A stretch of DNA of 64,000 nucleotides. Source: Phialophora verrucosa. Its lineage: Eukaryota > Ascomycota > Eurotiomycetes > Chaetothyriales > Herpotrichiellaceae. Under the pieces are notes generated by a model. The model had not been told where the DNA came from. It did not search any database and worked only from the letters and a program-made list of their open reading frames with translations. The DNA lies in assembly GCA_002099365.1 (NCBI GenBank), contig MSED01000004.1:2108001-2172000 (forward strand), given 5' to 3'. Position numbers and translations under genes: made by a program. Within the stretch, counting starts at the first letter, position 1; each line of letters opens with the position of its first letter. Shown here piece by piece: positions 33,949 to 46,200 of this stretch.

Positions 33949-36100
33949 TCAACCGGGTAGTGCGCATCCATCTCCTCTCGGGTCGCTACCTCCACTGAAG
34001 ATCGTCTGGCCGGTCTCCTCATCAACATGCCTGCGGATAACCTGACCTCTGCCGAACATAGCTCTTTGGAAGCCGTGGAGGACCTGGACTTCATGTCCCA
34101 TCTGCTTCAGCGCTTTCACGACAGCCTCGTCGATCCCTTCTTCCACATTTATCAGGGTGCCATGTGTGTCGCCTTCCTTGGGCATGCCTGCACCGATGCA
34201 TATTCTTGGGGCGTCTAATGCCTGTTGGGGGTTCAGACCGAAGACCTCCATGTTGAGCAAGACTTGGACGTGACCCTGCGGCTGCATAAAACCACCCATC
34301 ACGCCATACACCGAGTGGAGTTGTCGGTCGGCTTCTTCACCGTGAGTGATCAAGCCGGGAATGATTGTGTGGTAAGGTCTTTTCCCGCCTTGGTAGATGT
34401 TTGGATGATTTTCTGGTCCCAGCTGGAAATTCGACCCTCGGTTTTGAAGCGTGAATCCACAGCCTTGAGGGATGATGCCAGATCCGAATCCTTCGTAGTT
34501 GGAATTGATGAAACTCATTCCATTACCGTCCTTGTCAGTGACGGCGAAATACACAGTATCGCTATGATTCTGTGCCGGGCTGGGCCCAGGCTGTCCGTTG
34601 TCGAATGAACCGGCCTTGTCCTTGTTGAAGAGCTTCGCCCTTTCCGCCAGATAGGGTCGAGAGATAAGCTCTGCCGACTTGACCGTCATGTAGTCTGGGT
34701 CCGTCACCCACCAGCTAGCATCAGCAAATGCTATCTTGAGTGCCTCGATGACAGCATGCAGGTGGATCGCGCTGTTGTGGTCTTCTTGGGCAAATGCCGG
34801 GATTTGATGGGTCCGTTCGAGTTCTTCCAGTATCCCGAGAGCCATTAAGGCGACAATGCCCTGACCGTTCGGTGGATGTTCCCACAGCTCGACAAAGTGG
34901 TTGTCTGGAGATCCATTGGTCACTCTATGCGTGCCCTGCTTCTTGACATTTTGCGCGCTGAATTTCAGGGAGATAGGCTCGGTCTCTTGAGCGCCGCGGT
35001 TCATATGGTCCTCCAGATCCGACAACTCCATATGCCCACCAGTGAGTTTTAGGACGTCCACAATGGCCTGACCAATCCTCCCGCTATAGTATCCCTTCTT
35101 CCCTTCTGCTGCCAATGTTCGGAACGTCCTGGCCAGGTTGGGATTCCGCATGATCTCACCCGCACGAGGAGCTCGGACGAAATCCTCCGAGTTCTTGTCT
35201 CTCTTGAGCATCTCGCGGAAATTTGGCGACGCCCGCCTGAGATCTTTCTCGTGCTCTTGCCACTTTCACTAGCATGTCAGTCATCTTCCTAGATAAGCGC
35301 TGAACTTCGAGCATAACTGACCTGCATCGCTGCCAGCTCGCTCACAGGGAAGCCCTCTTCTCCCATCTCGATTGCCGGTGTCAAGATTTGCTCCAGGCTC
35401 AACTTCCCGCTCCCAAACTTCTCGATAGTGTCGACCCAGCCAGCAGGTGCACCTGGCACCGTCACTGACAATGGGCTATGCGTTGGAATCTTGCCTGAGC
35501 TGACTCCCAGCTCCTGCCTGACCTGCTCGAGAGTGGTATTCTTTGCGCTGCGTCCCGAGCCGTTGAGTGCGTGCACCTTCTTGGTCTTTGCATCGAAGTA
35601 TAGACAGAACATGTCTCCGCCGATGCCTGTCGAGGTCGGCTCGGCCATGTTCAATGCGGCGGCTGCGGTACGTTATCAGTACGGGTCTTGAGGAAACAAT
35701 ATCGATCTCGACAAACCGACGGCTACGGCCGCATCCTGCGTCGGTGTTGTCAGCGGGTTGACCAGTTCTCATGGCGTGGGTCTTGACTTACAGCGGCATT
35801 ACCTCCCTGCTTCAGTATCCTCTGCCCCGCCTCTGCGGCCAGAGGCTGTGTGCATGCAACGATGCCCTTGGTGCTGTGGACCACGCTCCTTCTACTAGGG
35901 AATTGCATGAACTGCGGTGTATTGCTGGGGTACACCGCCGCCACTTTCATGTCTTGCCCTGTTGAGCCCATCTTTGTGTTTGCCTGGGGGTCGATCGATG
36001 TGAACCAAGTGGAGAGGGTTTGAACGAGACGGTAGCGGCGCGCGAAGTTATCGGCTCTGTATAATGAGGACACGGGGGAAGCGACAAGACGCGGGAACAT
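33949..36100 (-). CDS. Gamma-glutamyltranspeptidase
   Basis: Four exons (36100-35792, 35735-35717, 35662-35322, 35262-33949) give 660 residues. Exon 2 is only 19 nt and completes DAAVAVAAALNMAEP. The precursor should self-cleave before the Thr in NHSDTVYFAVTDKDGNG, which becomes the N-terminal nucleophile of the small subunit. Other motifs are NGSGRSAKNTT, TGIGGDMF and VMGGFMQPQGHVQVL. The enzyme transfers or hydrolyses gamma-glutamyl groups (glutathione breakdown). No classical signal anchor is seen. The first 43 residues before MGSTGQDMKV are rich in Arg, Ser and Leu and may be an organelle-targeting extension or a 5' leader if translation starts at the later Met. The sequence resembles cytosolic bacterial GGT-like proteins more than secreted yeast GGT. 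Confidence 0.9.
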
Positions 36101-36687
36101 ATAATCTACACGGCGAACAGTCCATCGGGGATCGACACGCTGCGGGAAGCTGTAAAGAAATTATTATTTAACCGCCGCAGCGACTTGCCCCTCCATGACG
36201 TGGAGAAGACCCTGCAGATTCGCCCGGAGGGGAAGGAGCAGATGATTGTGAACACACTGAGGCTTGTGTTCTAGCGGCAGTTGACTCACTTCTGTGCATC
36301 AACGGCGAGAAGAAGAGTCGAGGGCATCAGGACTTCTCCGTCGCTACAGTCCCGAGATAGCAGAATGTGTGTATTACGGAGGCGCCGGTGCCTCCCCGAC
36401 GACGAAGATGCGGGCGAGACGGGCAACTTGCCGCCCCGGGGAGAGTCATCTATCGCTCAACAAGCCTAACTCATTTATTCCTCTATCTCGTACATGGTTT
36501 CTCTGAAGGTATTAAAATACTAGTTGTACAATGGATTGGCCTTTCGACCAGCCCGCCGCCCAAAGAAATGAGACCCGTTGAAAAGAGCGCTTCCGATCCT
36601 CCATTTCCGGTTCGTGAGAATTTCCCTGTATACTTGTTCGGTCATGTTGACGTTGTGTACTGCCTCCTCCGCATCCTCATGAAAGTA
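36101..36687. other. Spacer
   Basis: The 5' flank of the transpeptidase gene and the 3' flank of the acidic repeat protein gene. I see nothing else. Confidence 0.45.
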
Positions 36688-39600
36688 TCAAGCCGCAACT
36701 CGTTCCGGGCGCCAGATATCCCTAACGCTCGTATGCTCCGCAAGCGTGTTGATGGCCTTGCTGATGAATCCCAACTTCGTCGTAGGTTTAGATTCATTGT
36801 GGTATCGTCTGTCGCTTTTCGAGCTGGAATGCCTGGAGGCCTTTGGACGATCCTCCGAATCTTCACGCTTGCTCTCATGCTCTTTGTGGTACCTGTGTTC
36901 GCGATGCTCTCCGTAGCGGCTTCGCTCCTTGTCTCGACGTTTGTCTTTGGGGGTGTCGGGGTCGTTCACCTTCAACATCAGTAGAGGCCTCGTATCGCTT
37001 TCGCCTGTTCCCAAGGTTTTCAGTATGTTAGGGATGACGGTGCCCCCAGAGGAGCTGCCGCCACTTCCAGAACCCGCAAAACTTGCTTGCCGTGCCTTTC
37101 TCTTCGGCTCGCTAGGGGTATCGGCTGCGGTATCGTGAGGTGATTCGACAGTCAGATCTTTCTCCTTGCCTTTCCGCCTGTCCTCATGAATAATTTCCGT
37201 CTTGCGGTGACCATCTTCAGCAAGCTTTTGCTTCTCCTTTTCCCTGCGGCGCCTACGCCTTCTCTCTTCTTCAGCAGCCGCATCGTCTTGTTCACGCCGT
37301 TTTCGTCGCTCCTCTCTTGCCGCTTCCTCTGCTTCCAGCCTTTGGCGGGCTCCAGCTTCTTCAGCATCGCGTCGCTCTCGCTCTCTTCTGGCCTTTCTTC
37401 GTTCGTCTCTGTCGCGTTCTCTCTCTTTGTACTCGGCAGATTCATGGCGGCTATGTTCTTTCACTTTCGCCTTGGTAATCTCTCGGGCAAACGCACTATC
37501 GAAGAGACCAGCTTCACGCCTATCCCGTTCAAGCTTCGCTCTGTGCCCATTCAATAGGTCCTTCGGATGCCGTTCACGCTTCTCGTCGTGATGTCTCCTC
37601 CGCTTTTCTCTTCTATCCCTTGATACCTCCGTTGCCACAAGGGTGGCCGCTGCGCCAACAGCTGCGGCGCCAGCTGCCTCTTCGATTGGCAGTGCTGACT
37701 CTACCTCCGGCGATAGATCCCTGGATGCCTCCACTTCTTCACCTGTTGGAGCATCTCCGGGAGCCGCAGGTGCTTCCTCAGGTGGGACTGGAGTCTCATC
37801 TGCAGGTGGAGCTTCTTCTGCTGCCAAAGGCGGCTCTTCCTCCGGTGGAGCATCCTCAGCAGGGGCATCCTCAGCAGGGGCATCTTCAACGGGGGCGTCT
37901 TCGACGACAACTTCCGCGGCAGGAGCTTCTTCAGCAGGAGCTTCTTCAGCAGGAGCTTCTTCAGCAGGAGCTTCTTCAGCAGGAGCTTCTTCAGCAGGAG
38001 CTTCTTCAGCAGGAGCTTCTTCAGCAGGAGCTTCTTCAGCAGGAGCTTCTTCAGCAGGAGCTTCTTCAGCAGGAGCTTCTTCAGCAGGGGCGTCTTCAGC
38101 AGGAGCGTCTTCTTCGACGACAGCTTCTTCAGCGGGCACTTCTTCGGCAGGAGCTTCTTCGGCGGGCACTTCTTCGGCGGGCACTTCTTCGGCGGGCACT
38201 TCTTCGGCGGGCACTTCTTCGGCGGGGGCGTCTTCGGCGGGCAGGTCATCAGCAGCTGCCTCTTCTTCGGCGGGAGCTGGTTCTTCCGCGGCTTGTTCTT
38301 CAGCGGCGGAATCTTCGGCAGGCGCCTCTCCAGCCGCGGGTTCCTCACCTGACGGTTCCTCTGAGAGTGCTTCTTCAGGAGGTGGTCCTTCGGTGGGAGC
38401 CTCGTCAGAAGCCTCTTCAACAGGCGCTCCCGCCTCTTCGCTTGAATCTTCCTCCGCTGCTGCTTCCGCTGTCTCATCATTTTCCTCGGCGGGCGGAGCA
38501 GAATCATCGTCAGCAGGCGTTGCATCTTCGGGTTCGTCTGCAGCATCACTTTGAGGAGGCTCCTCAGCGTCCTTCGTTGCCTCATCATCTGCAGGAGGAT
38601 CTGCTTCAGCTGCCTGCTCTTCTGTTTCTGTCGGGGCTTCGGCTTCGTCGTCACCGGCGTCCGCAGGAGGTTCTGCCCCTTCGGGTTGCGTTTCCTCGGC
38701 TTGAGGTTCTTCTGGAACCGGAGCGGCGGCTTCGTCGATTTGCTCATCGGCAAGTGTCTCGTCCGCTGCGGCACCTTCAGCACCAGGTGCGTCATCGGCT
38801 GGGCTGTCCTCACTTGAGCCAGAATCTTCCGTAGTTGGTGCCGCTTCAGCTTCATTTTCCTCTGGAGATGTTTTCTCAACAGATTCATCCGGCTTTGCCT
38901 CTGACGAGTTATCGTCATCCGCTTTAGCCGCCTCCTCAGCTGGTTCTTCAGCTGGAGGCTCGTCCGAGACTCCGTCCTTGTCCTCTTCACCAGCTTGGTC
39001 AGCAGATGGAGATTCAGCCGGTTCAGTTTCTGCTGCGTCTGTCAGAGCAGCATCAGTTTCATTGCTGTCCGCGGGGACCTCGGCTGGCTCTTCCTCCGCT
39101 GCTGGCTGTGCCTCCACTGCAGCCTCCTGTGATTCGTCTTCGTTACCTGGTACAGATTCCTCTGTAGTGCTCTCTTCTGTCGGACCGGTCTCCTCAGGTA
39201 TCACGGCTGGTGGGGTCCCAGCGGCTTCTTCTGCCTCCGCAGAGGATGGCTCTGCATCTGAGGCCGGAGGATCGGGTCCAGCTCCAGCGTCCGACATCGC
39301 TTGTTCTAATACCTCAGTAATTTTTCCAGGGGACGCATCGTCAGCCTGCATCTTTTCGACTACTTCGACGACGGTCTCGGGTTCCGAATGCTTGTCCCCC
39401 TCGCTTGAGTCAACAGCAGTAGGCGCTTGTGAGTCGTTTGACTCGTCATCTCCTGGAGGATCTGTGACTGTCTCTTCTGCCGAAGCTTCGACAGATTCTT
39501 CGTTTGGTGTTTCGGACGCGGGTTCCTCTATTGTCTCGGGTGATGCATCCCCAGATTCGGCTGGTTCAACAGCTACAACGTCCTCGGTCGGCTCCGCGGT

Positions 39601-40233
39601 CTACTAAGTCAGCACGTGGCACTATCAGGTATCGGATTATACGTGAACCCAGATCTCAATCGAAACGAAGAGACTCAAGTTCGTGATCGGGAGTCGCTTA
39701 GGTCGGTAACGGTGAAGGGACAATTGTTTTGCTCTAAGTTATGAACTTACCGTCGGTTGCTGATCTGAATCGTCTGCCGTCGTCTCTGGCTCAACGTTTC
39801 CGCCTGTGAAGAGCCTGTCAGTCTGGATCACTTTGTTAGGTTATTTGTCATACACACCTTCATCTCCAGCCTTGTCTGGTTCTTCGATAATTGTCGCTTG
39901 CTCGGCGTCGGTAGCTTCCGCCGAATCTGCATCGCCCGTCATAGCTGTGTCTATTGAATGTTGTCAGAGCACGAAACTCGGAACAGAAAGATCAAACTTG
40001 CCTCCGGCTTCTGCTGACGCATTCTCTTGAGGAGCCTCTGGATTTTCCTCGGAGGGCGGAGGTGGTGCTTCGTCCGGCTTCATCTGGTCGTCAGCAAATG
40101 GATTGCTGGGATACAATCGCTCGGGCGGTACGATGGGGTGAAAAGAAAACGAAACGGCGCTTGGATCAAAGGTCTGATAACCATAGGTAGGAAGTTGCGC
40201 GTACTGGAACGGATAATGAAATGGTTGTGCCAT
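36688..40233 (-). CDS. Acidic repeat-rich protein with charged C-terminal coil
   Basis: Four exons (40233-40002, 39950-39858, 39803-39751, 39600-36688) give 1096 residues. The N-terminus MAQPFHYPFQYAQLPTYGYQ is aromatic and Pro-rich. Residues about 80-720 are Glu/Ala/Pro/Asp-rich with almost no Lys or aromatic residues. They include about a dozen perfect AEEAP units and several AEEVP units. From about 740 the chain turns strongly basic (KRRRHHDEKRERHPKD) and forms long Arg/Glu/Lys coiled-coil stretches, then a Ser/Gly patch and a short ordered-looking C-terminus (KLGFISKAINTLAEHTSVRD). No enzyme or membrane domain is visible. The mix of acidic disorder and basic coil suggests a structural or nucleic-acid-associated scaffold. 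The first intron appears to use a GC donor. Confidence 0.85.
37915..38095 (-). repeat. 15-bp coding tandem repeat (AEEAP)
   Basis: About a dozen near-identical 15-bp units (plus-strand form AGGAGCTTCTTCAGC) encode the repeat Ala-Glu-Glu-Ala-Pro. A degenerate GCGGGCACTTCTTCG version (AEEVP) continues to about 38230. Because 15 is a multiple of 3 and the unit lacks stops in five frames, all overlapping frames stay open. Copy number is likely to vary between strains. Confidence 0.9.
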
Positions 40234-41619
40234 CTCCGTTGTCCTGGTTGGACTGATCAGACCAGATGTCAAGAGCCTTCTTAGCCTTCCTCTTTTTATT
40301 CTTTCCCATTGCAAGTTAGATGCCTGGGGTGTGTGGTGTCGTCTGTACGGCAAAATTCTCGAAGCTGCCAATCCGCTCCCTCACCCGAGAATCACGAGCT
40401 TTGCGGGACGATCGGAAAACGAGGTGACGTTACGTTACCGGATAGAAACGGTAGGTCGGAGAAGCGAAGAACTCGTAAAACCTCAGAGGCATGTATAAGG
40501 GGAAAGGAATGGCTGCAAGACACCTGGTGTTGCGACATCTGGTTGAACAGAGGATGGGTCTGTGAAGCCCAAGCATGACCCTTGCGTTGGGGACGCTGTG
40601 CGCAGCAAAATGAGCGCCACGAGCATCAGACCCCATTTTGGATAAGCAAATTTTGGCAATTGGACCACGTCGACGATGACAAGTTGGTGCGGCGCAAGTT
40701 GGGACGGCGAATTCTGCGGCAGTCATGCAGACTATGTGGGATGGAACTGATGAAAACCAGTATACGTCTGAGTCAAGGTCAGACAACTGCAATGAGGACT
40801 GGATAATCAGTGCGAATGTCCTCAATTGGACGAAATATGCATGAGGCTTGCCGTGATTGGGCCGCCTACGTGGCGGAGGGTGTTCCTAGATTGATGCCCA
40901 ACTCATCACTGGTCAGCAAGAAGGAAAAAGTGTGCGGATGAAAGGAGTTCTCGTCCCGGCTGTAGTCTGTAGGTGGCGTGCCATGTGTTTCCATTTGCCA
41001 GAAGCAACGCAACAAGCTGGAGCCATCGGGACCAGTTCGTTCGGGATGCGAAGGGTGTTCATGAAAGATGCACAAGAACGGGATCCTTGCGGAGGCCCAG
41101 AAGCGCACATCACTCTAGTGTCGCGTTGTCACGACTTTAGGCGCGGAAGGGCTCCTGAGAAGCGTTGTAATTGGCGGCAGCATGGTTGACAGCCATGATC
41201 CTTGATGAAAAATAACGGTTATTGATGGTATGAGAAGAATACACAGTATGGCATGTACGAGAAGAAGCGTGAGGACATGAGAGTTGCGGGTCGAGCCGAA
41301 CACCGACCCGGAGACCAAGTCCGCTGCTCCTTGTTCACCAAAGATTCACCCAAGGTTCACCCAGGGTTCACCCCTCTTCTATGGCCTCGTCCTCCCCTCC
41401 TCCTTTCTGAGTGGTGCTTCATTTTCAACGCGGGCGTCTCATTGGGCGATGAAGATACAACTACCTTTAAAATCCCTGTGGCTGGGGGCGAGATATCACG
41501 TGGCGTTTGGCTGTGACGAGCGCATGCCAAAGTACTTGTAGGTTACGCAAACTACCTAGAAGTGATCAGCATTTGTGGTGAATCTTTGAGATGCTCTCTA
41601 TGGCCGCTTCATGTTGATG
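40234..41619. other. Spacer, no gene seen
   Basis: The upstream region of the acidic repeat gene and the 3' flank of the DHA1 transporter. Near 41345-41375 a short imperfect TTCACCCA-type repeat occurs. The open frames here have no domain. Confidence 0.45.
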
Positions 41620-43524
41620 TCAACCCAACTGTCTATCCATCTTTTCTCGCCAGCCCGGGCCGTAGCGCTTCATAGCCCAGATAACGGAGGCACTTGACAG
41701 TGCCCAAAGTCCAAGAATTGTAAACAGCCAGCCATTCCCAATGGCTGCAATCAGTGGCGCCCCGACGATGGCGCCAACGCACGACAAAATGTTCCGGCAT
41801 AGATTGTTCAAAGCTACTCCAGAAGATGATCGACGTGGCATAAACTCTGTCAACATGGTCGTGGACATGGCGAAAATGATCATTGACCCAAGCCCGTAAA
41901 AGAAGTTCGCAATCATCTGTCCCACACGTGTCAGAACCACTGCACGGTACCTGCATAGTACCCGTGGTACTTTGGAATGTTTCAGGGTGACTCACCGGCG
42001 CAATCCAAAACACCCCTTTCTGTACCGTCCAACCGTACCAGATCAGAGCACAAGGATACATCAGTGCACCCAGCCACGCGTTCTCACGCATGCGGTCCTC
42101 GGGCCTGAAGATCAGCTTTCCACGCTCATCCACCCGGTTCGCCTTAATTGCTTCCCGTTTCATGATCCAATCCATCCAGCGACCACCGATCAAGCTGGCA
42201 AGAATGTACCCGACCGAGTTGGGCAGATATAGCAGTCCGATGATGATTGTCGAAAAGTCATAGGGTTGCCTTTCGAAAGTGTACTGGATACTGATGTTGA
42301 GTACGTATAACGAGCCGAAAGTAACCGCGGAGTAATACACCGTCAGCACAACGGGCATAAATCGCAGGTACAAGATGACACTGAGTGGGTCCACCAACAA
42401 CATTCGTGCAACCGTCAAGTACTTTCTCGACCTCTTCTGTATCACCTCTCGGGTTGGCGTTCGACTCAATGGTGGGCGGTGGCTGCTGGTGGTCGAAGGC
42501 ACATTTTCTGTCGCGGCTTCCGCAACCAAGGCCTTTGTCGCTTTCAGTGTTTCAGGCAGACCGAGGAAAACTAGCAGCCATGTCAAGACTAGCATATTTG
42601 TCAGAGCAACACTCGAAGATGAACACGCTGGCCCGTTGCTGCCGTCGAGCTTACCTCCATATATTACCAGGGCCCATTGAGTTGCTCTCCAATTCCAAGC
42701 TTGGCCAAGAATGCCACCCACTATAGGTGCCAGCAAAGGACCGCACAAAGGTCCCAGATAGAAGATGCCCATCGCTCTACCTCTCTCCCGGGACTCCCAA
42801 ATGTCGGCGATTGTCCCCGCACCAACCGCCTGGACAGAGGCGGCCGCACCTCCGGCAAACAGTCGCACTGTAATAAGCATGGATATTGAATGAGAGACAG
42901 CGCTCAGCACAGAGAATAAAACAAACAGGGCAAACGAGGTGAGGTATATAGTACGCCGTCCAACAGTTTCTGAGAAGGCTGACCACCACAGAGGGAAAAT
43001 CGCCATGCTCAACATATACAATGCAACCGACAGGTTGGTGGTGGTTGCGTCGGTATGGAGCGTCCTTGCTACGTCGTCAAGAGTTGCTGAGCGATTTAGT
43101 CAACAACATTGTCCGGTAAAATAGCAGCACAAGAAGACATACGCAATATGATGGCACTGCCGACCGGTGCGGCAGCGGCGGCAACAGCCACGACGAAGGT
43201 AATGAGCCATTTTGTGCTATTCCTATAGTCGTACGGATCTGTAACCTCTGCTGTCAGAGAGAACCGAGCAAACAGGCCCCGTCTTTCTGCCCGAGAGACC
43301 TTGACAATAGGTTTCTTGGGTGTTACAGTCCTTGCCAATACATCGTCGGTGTTTTCGACGTCGTCCAGATCAGCGACAGTCGAACGTCCGGAGCGCCCAG
43401 AGTGGATGGACCGGCTGTCCAAGTCGCCTTCAACCTCTTTTTCTTTCCCAAACTTCTCGCCTGAGGGTGGACGGCATAATGTATCTGGACTGGCAGGAAG
43501 CTTCTCGACGTTATCGAAAGACAT
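41620..43524 (-). CDS. MFS transporter, DHA1 (multidrug/polyamine) type
   Basis: Four exons (43524-43143, 43086-42655, 42588-41996, 41916-41620) give 567 residues. A hydrophilic N-terminal arm of about 105 residues (Ser/Lys/Glu-rich) precedes the first membrane helix, FVVAVAAAAAPVGSA. The motifs are LDDVARTLHTDATTTNLSVALY, WWSAFSETVGRRTIYL (loop 2-3 signature), RLFAGGAAASVQAVGAGTIADIW and GPLCGPLLAPIVGG (antiporter motif C). These are typical of DHA1 drug:H+ antiporters such as the fungal Tpo/Flr/Qdr relatives. Two introns are multiples of three and can be read through by mistake; removing them restores IYGVLTWLLVFLGLPETL and IAPMIANFFYGLG. It probably exports toxins or metabolites across the plasma membrane. 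Confidence 0.9.
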
Positions 43525-45185
43525 CGGCGCAACGAGATGGGCGGTGGGAGGCGGCCGAGATTGAACAAGACGTCAAATAATCTGCTAGCCAAGTCATTCC
43601 TCAAGCACAAGATGTCCGAGGCCGAAGAGAGAGTCAAGGAAACATATATGGAATGGAGGTTGCGAAACGAATGCTGGAGGTGAGCATGTTAAAGCTGCGG
43701 TCAGCTGCATATGAATCTGGTACGAGGACAATCGGGCAATGTCTTCGAGGCCATGGATACAATGGACATAAGTGTTCAGCAGACGAAGTGGACGTCCGCA
43801 GCGGCAAAAGGCGAAGACATTTGCAGTTACCCGGCGCATCAGAGATCGAATTCTCGTGGGCCACCCGCATTGCCGCTGGAAAGAGCCAATGATGAAAGGA
43901 TGATAGTGGGGTTAAGCATTAACAATCGGCATTTTCTGCATTCAACACAGATGGAGAAGAAAGCACTGATGAAACCTTTGGGCTTCATCGTGCCGTTTTG
44001 CCGGGCTCCCAGGGCACAATTGGAGGAGAGATGGAAAGCCGCAGTTGGGGAGCAGAAGGATCGACTTCGGAAATGGCAAGACTTCCTGAGTCTTGGCCTT
44101 TCGCTCGGTCGACTCAGGCTTACACCACCGCAGCGATTTTGACGAAAGCTTAAGACGCGAGATTGATAACACAGTTGCCAACCTTGCCATGAGAACAGAT
44201 TATCGCCAGACGGGAGGGATCATACAACGCTCTTCCCATTTCTGGGAAACATTCAATTGCAATAGAAGGCTATGCAACCCTTGTTGTTAATCTATGTTGC
44301 TGCCCACCGAGCACGCGTTAGACCAAAAGATTCAGGTACCGTGCCATAGGCCGTATGACGCGGCCGCTATCTACTCGTACCTAGGTCACACCCCCAGAAG
44401 GAAGGTGGATGGGGGTGTCGAGGCCAACATGATACCTTCAAGGCATACAGCCGAGGCTGTTTGCCTTTCGGGACTGCTGCGCTTTCGAGCTGATGTCGCA
44501 CCTCAACTCTGAAGGTGAACCCTCGCCAAGCAGATCGTAATATAATAGCCGGCGTACTTTCTTGTCAGCGACTGGCAATGTCAGCATGGAGCTCGAAGAC
44601 CATCTGGTGGGACCACGAGGATTGACGGACTGAAGTTCGTCTATGTAAATTTCCGACTCGCTGTAGCCAACCCTAGAATCAGCATCATAAGGTCGTTCAC
44701 AGTAGAAGCGTCGGGTTGACTCGCTTTAGGAATCTATCCGAGTTTTGAGTGCGAGACATTCTATGGTGTAGGAACCAAATGACTGTTGTACGACTGTGAT
44801 TAGATCCCTGGTTAATAATGAGATACGAGACTGACACATGTACTCTGCATCCTGGGTATTACTCCATGTCAAAGTCAGTCCTCCGCAACTCCAATCATCG
44901 ACTCCCCTTTCAGGCAAGTTCGAGAATCATCTCTCCTCTCACCTCTACAATCACGCGAGGACAACCAATTCACGCCCCAATCACACCTCGAATTGTATGT
45001 GCTGCCGCGCTTTCAGACCATTCGTAAAACTCTATCAACGTGCTAGTCTGCTGGCAGAATATCAATTCGTCGGCACGACAAGGGGGCTATCCTCGACAAT
45101 CTCAACAACCAGAAGAACGCCTGAGGTCCGAAGTTTCCAACATCGCCCAATATCAGTCAAAGTCCGCATCGGCTCACCCGCCATC
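43525..45185. other. Spacer and leader of the methyltransferase gene
   Basis: No confident gene. The last 350 bp before 45186 remain open in the methyltransferase frame and contain an in-frame ATG at 44997 (see finding). Confidence 0.45.
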
Positions 45186-46200
45186 ATGTCGACAGCAAAT
45201 CCCACGACAACCACCGCGGAAAACCGCGAAAAGCTAAAATCCCACATGGCGCAGTACTCGGGCTCCTCGTATGTGCAAGGCTGGGACGAGCTGTGGAACA
45301 AAGGCGACTTCTTACCTTGGGACCGTGGCTCTCCGTCTCCAGCACTGGCCGATACACTTTTAAACCACGCTGAAGTGATTGGGGGCCCGTTCATCGACGG
45401 ACGGCGGAAACGTGCATTAGTACCCGGTTGTGGACGGGGTGTCGATGTATTGCTGCTTGCCAGTTTCGGATATGATGTCGTGGGCTTGGAATATGCTGAG
45501 AAGGCGCTTGTCGCGTGTGAGAAATACGTCAAGGAGCATAAAGGGAGCTATCCCGTGAAGGACGAGAAGATCGGGCAAGGGGAGATGAAGTTCGTGCAGG
45601 GAGATTTTTACAAAGATGAGTGGTTCAGCAAGCTAGGCTGGGAAGGTTGGGATGGAAAGTTCGATTTGATCTATGATTACACTGTGAGTGGAAACGCCCT
45701 CCTTCGTCACGGTTGGGTTGCGGATTTCATCCTCTGGGTTGTCTGATCAGATCTGATCTGACCTGTGACTCTCGCATCTCCCCCCAACCCGTTCCTCTTG
45801 GCACGATATGCAGTTGGCCATACTGACAGACGCGGCTGGCCAGTTCTTCTGCGCAATGCACCCTTCCATGCGGAAAGACTGGGCAAAACGCATGACCGAG
45901 TTGCTCCGATCTTCTCCTCAGGCGAACCTCATCTGTCTCGAATTTCCGACCTCCAAGCCTCCTAAGTCAGGTGGGCCACCTTTCGGCGTGGCTTCAAAGA
46001 CTTATCTCGAACATCTCAGTCACCCGGGCGAAGACATTCCGTATGATTCGGAAGGTAATGTCAAGATGAACCCCTTGGTCGAATCGAGTCCGAATGCGCT
46101 GGAGAGGGTGGGTCACTGGCATCCTGCTGATACGCACCAGGTGGGGAAGGACAAGAACGGGAATGTGGAGGATTATATCTCGGTCTGGAGACATCGTTGA
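45186..46200 (+). CDS. Thiol methyltransferase (TPMT superfamily)
   Basis: Two exons (45186-45683, 45844-46200) give 284 residues. The Rossmann methyltransferase motif I is RALVPGCGRGVDVLLLASFG. The TPMT-like entry QGWDELWNKGDFLPWDRGSP and the acidic end of strand 2 (VVGLEYAEKAL) bind S-adenosylmethionine. The second exon starts FFCAMHPSMRKDWAKRM and contains the family C-terminus EDYISVWRHR. Plant and fungal relatives methylate thiols, thiocyanate or halides, or act on gliotoxin-like sulfur metabolites; the substrate is not readable. The chosen start MSTANPTTTT gives the usual length. An in-frame ATG at 44997 would add 63 residues with mitochondrial-presequence character. It is convergent with the OTU gene, about 120 bp apart. 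Confidence 0.9.

Noticed and set aside
37620..38990. Long open frames of 300-430 codons on both strands inside the acidic repeat gene
   Set aside because: They arise because the 15-bp repeat lacks stops in most frames. Their translations are pure Leu/Gln/Arg, Ser/Ala/Gly or Lys/Leu repeats with no independent start context or domain.
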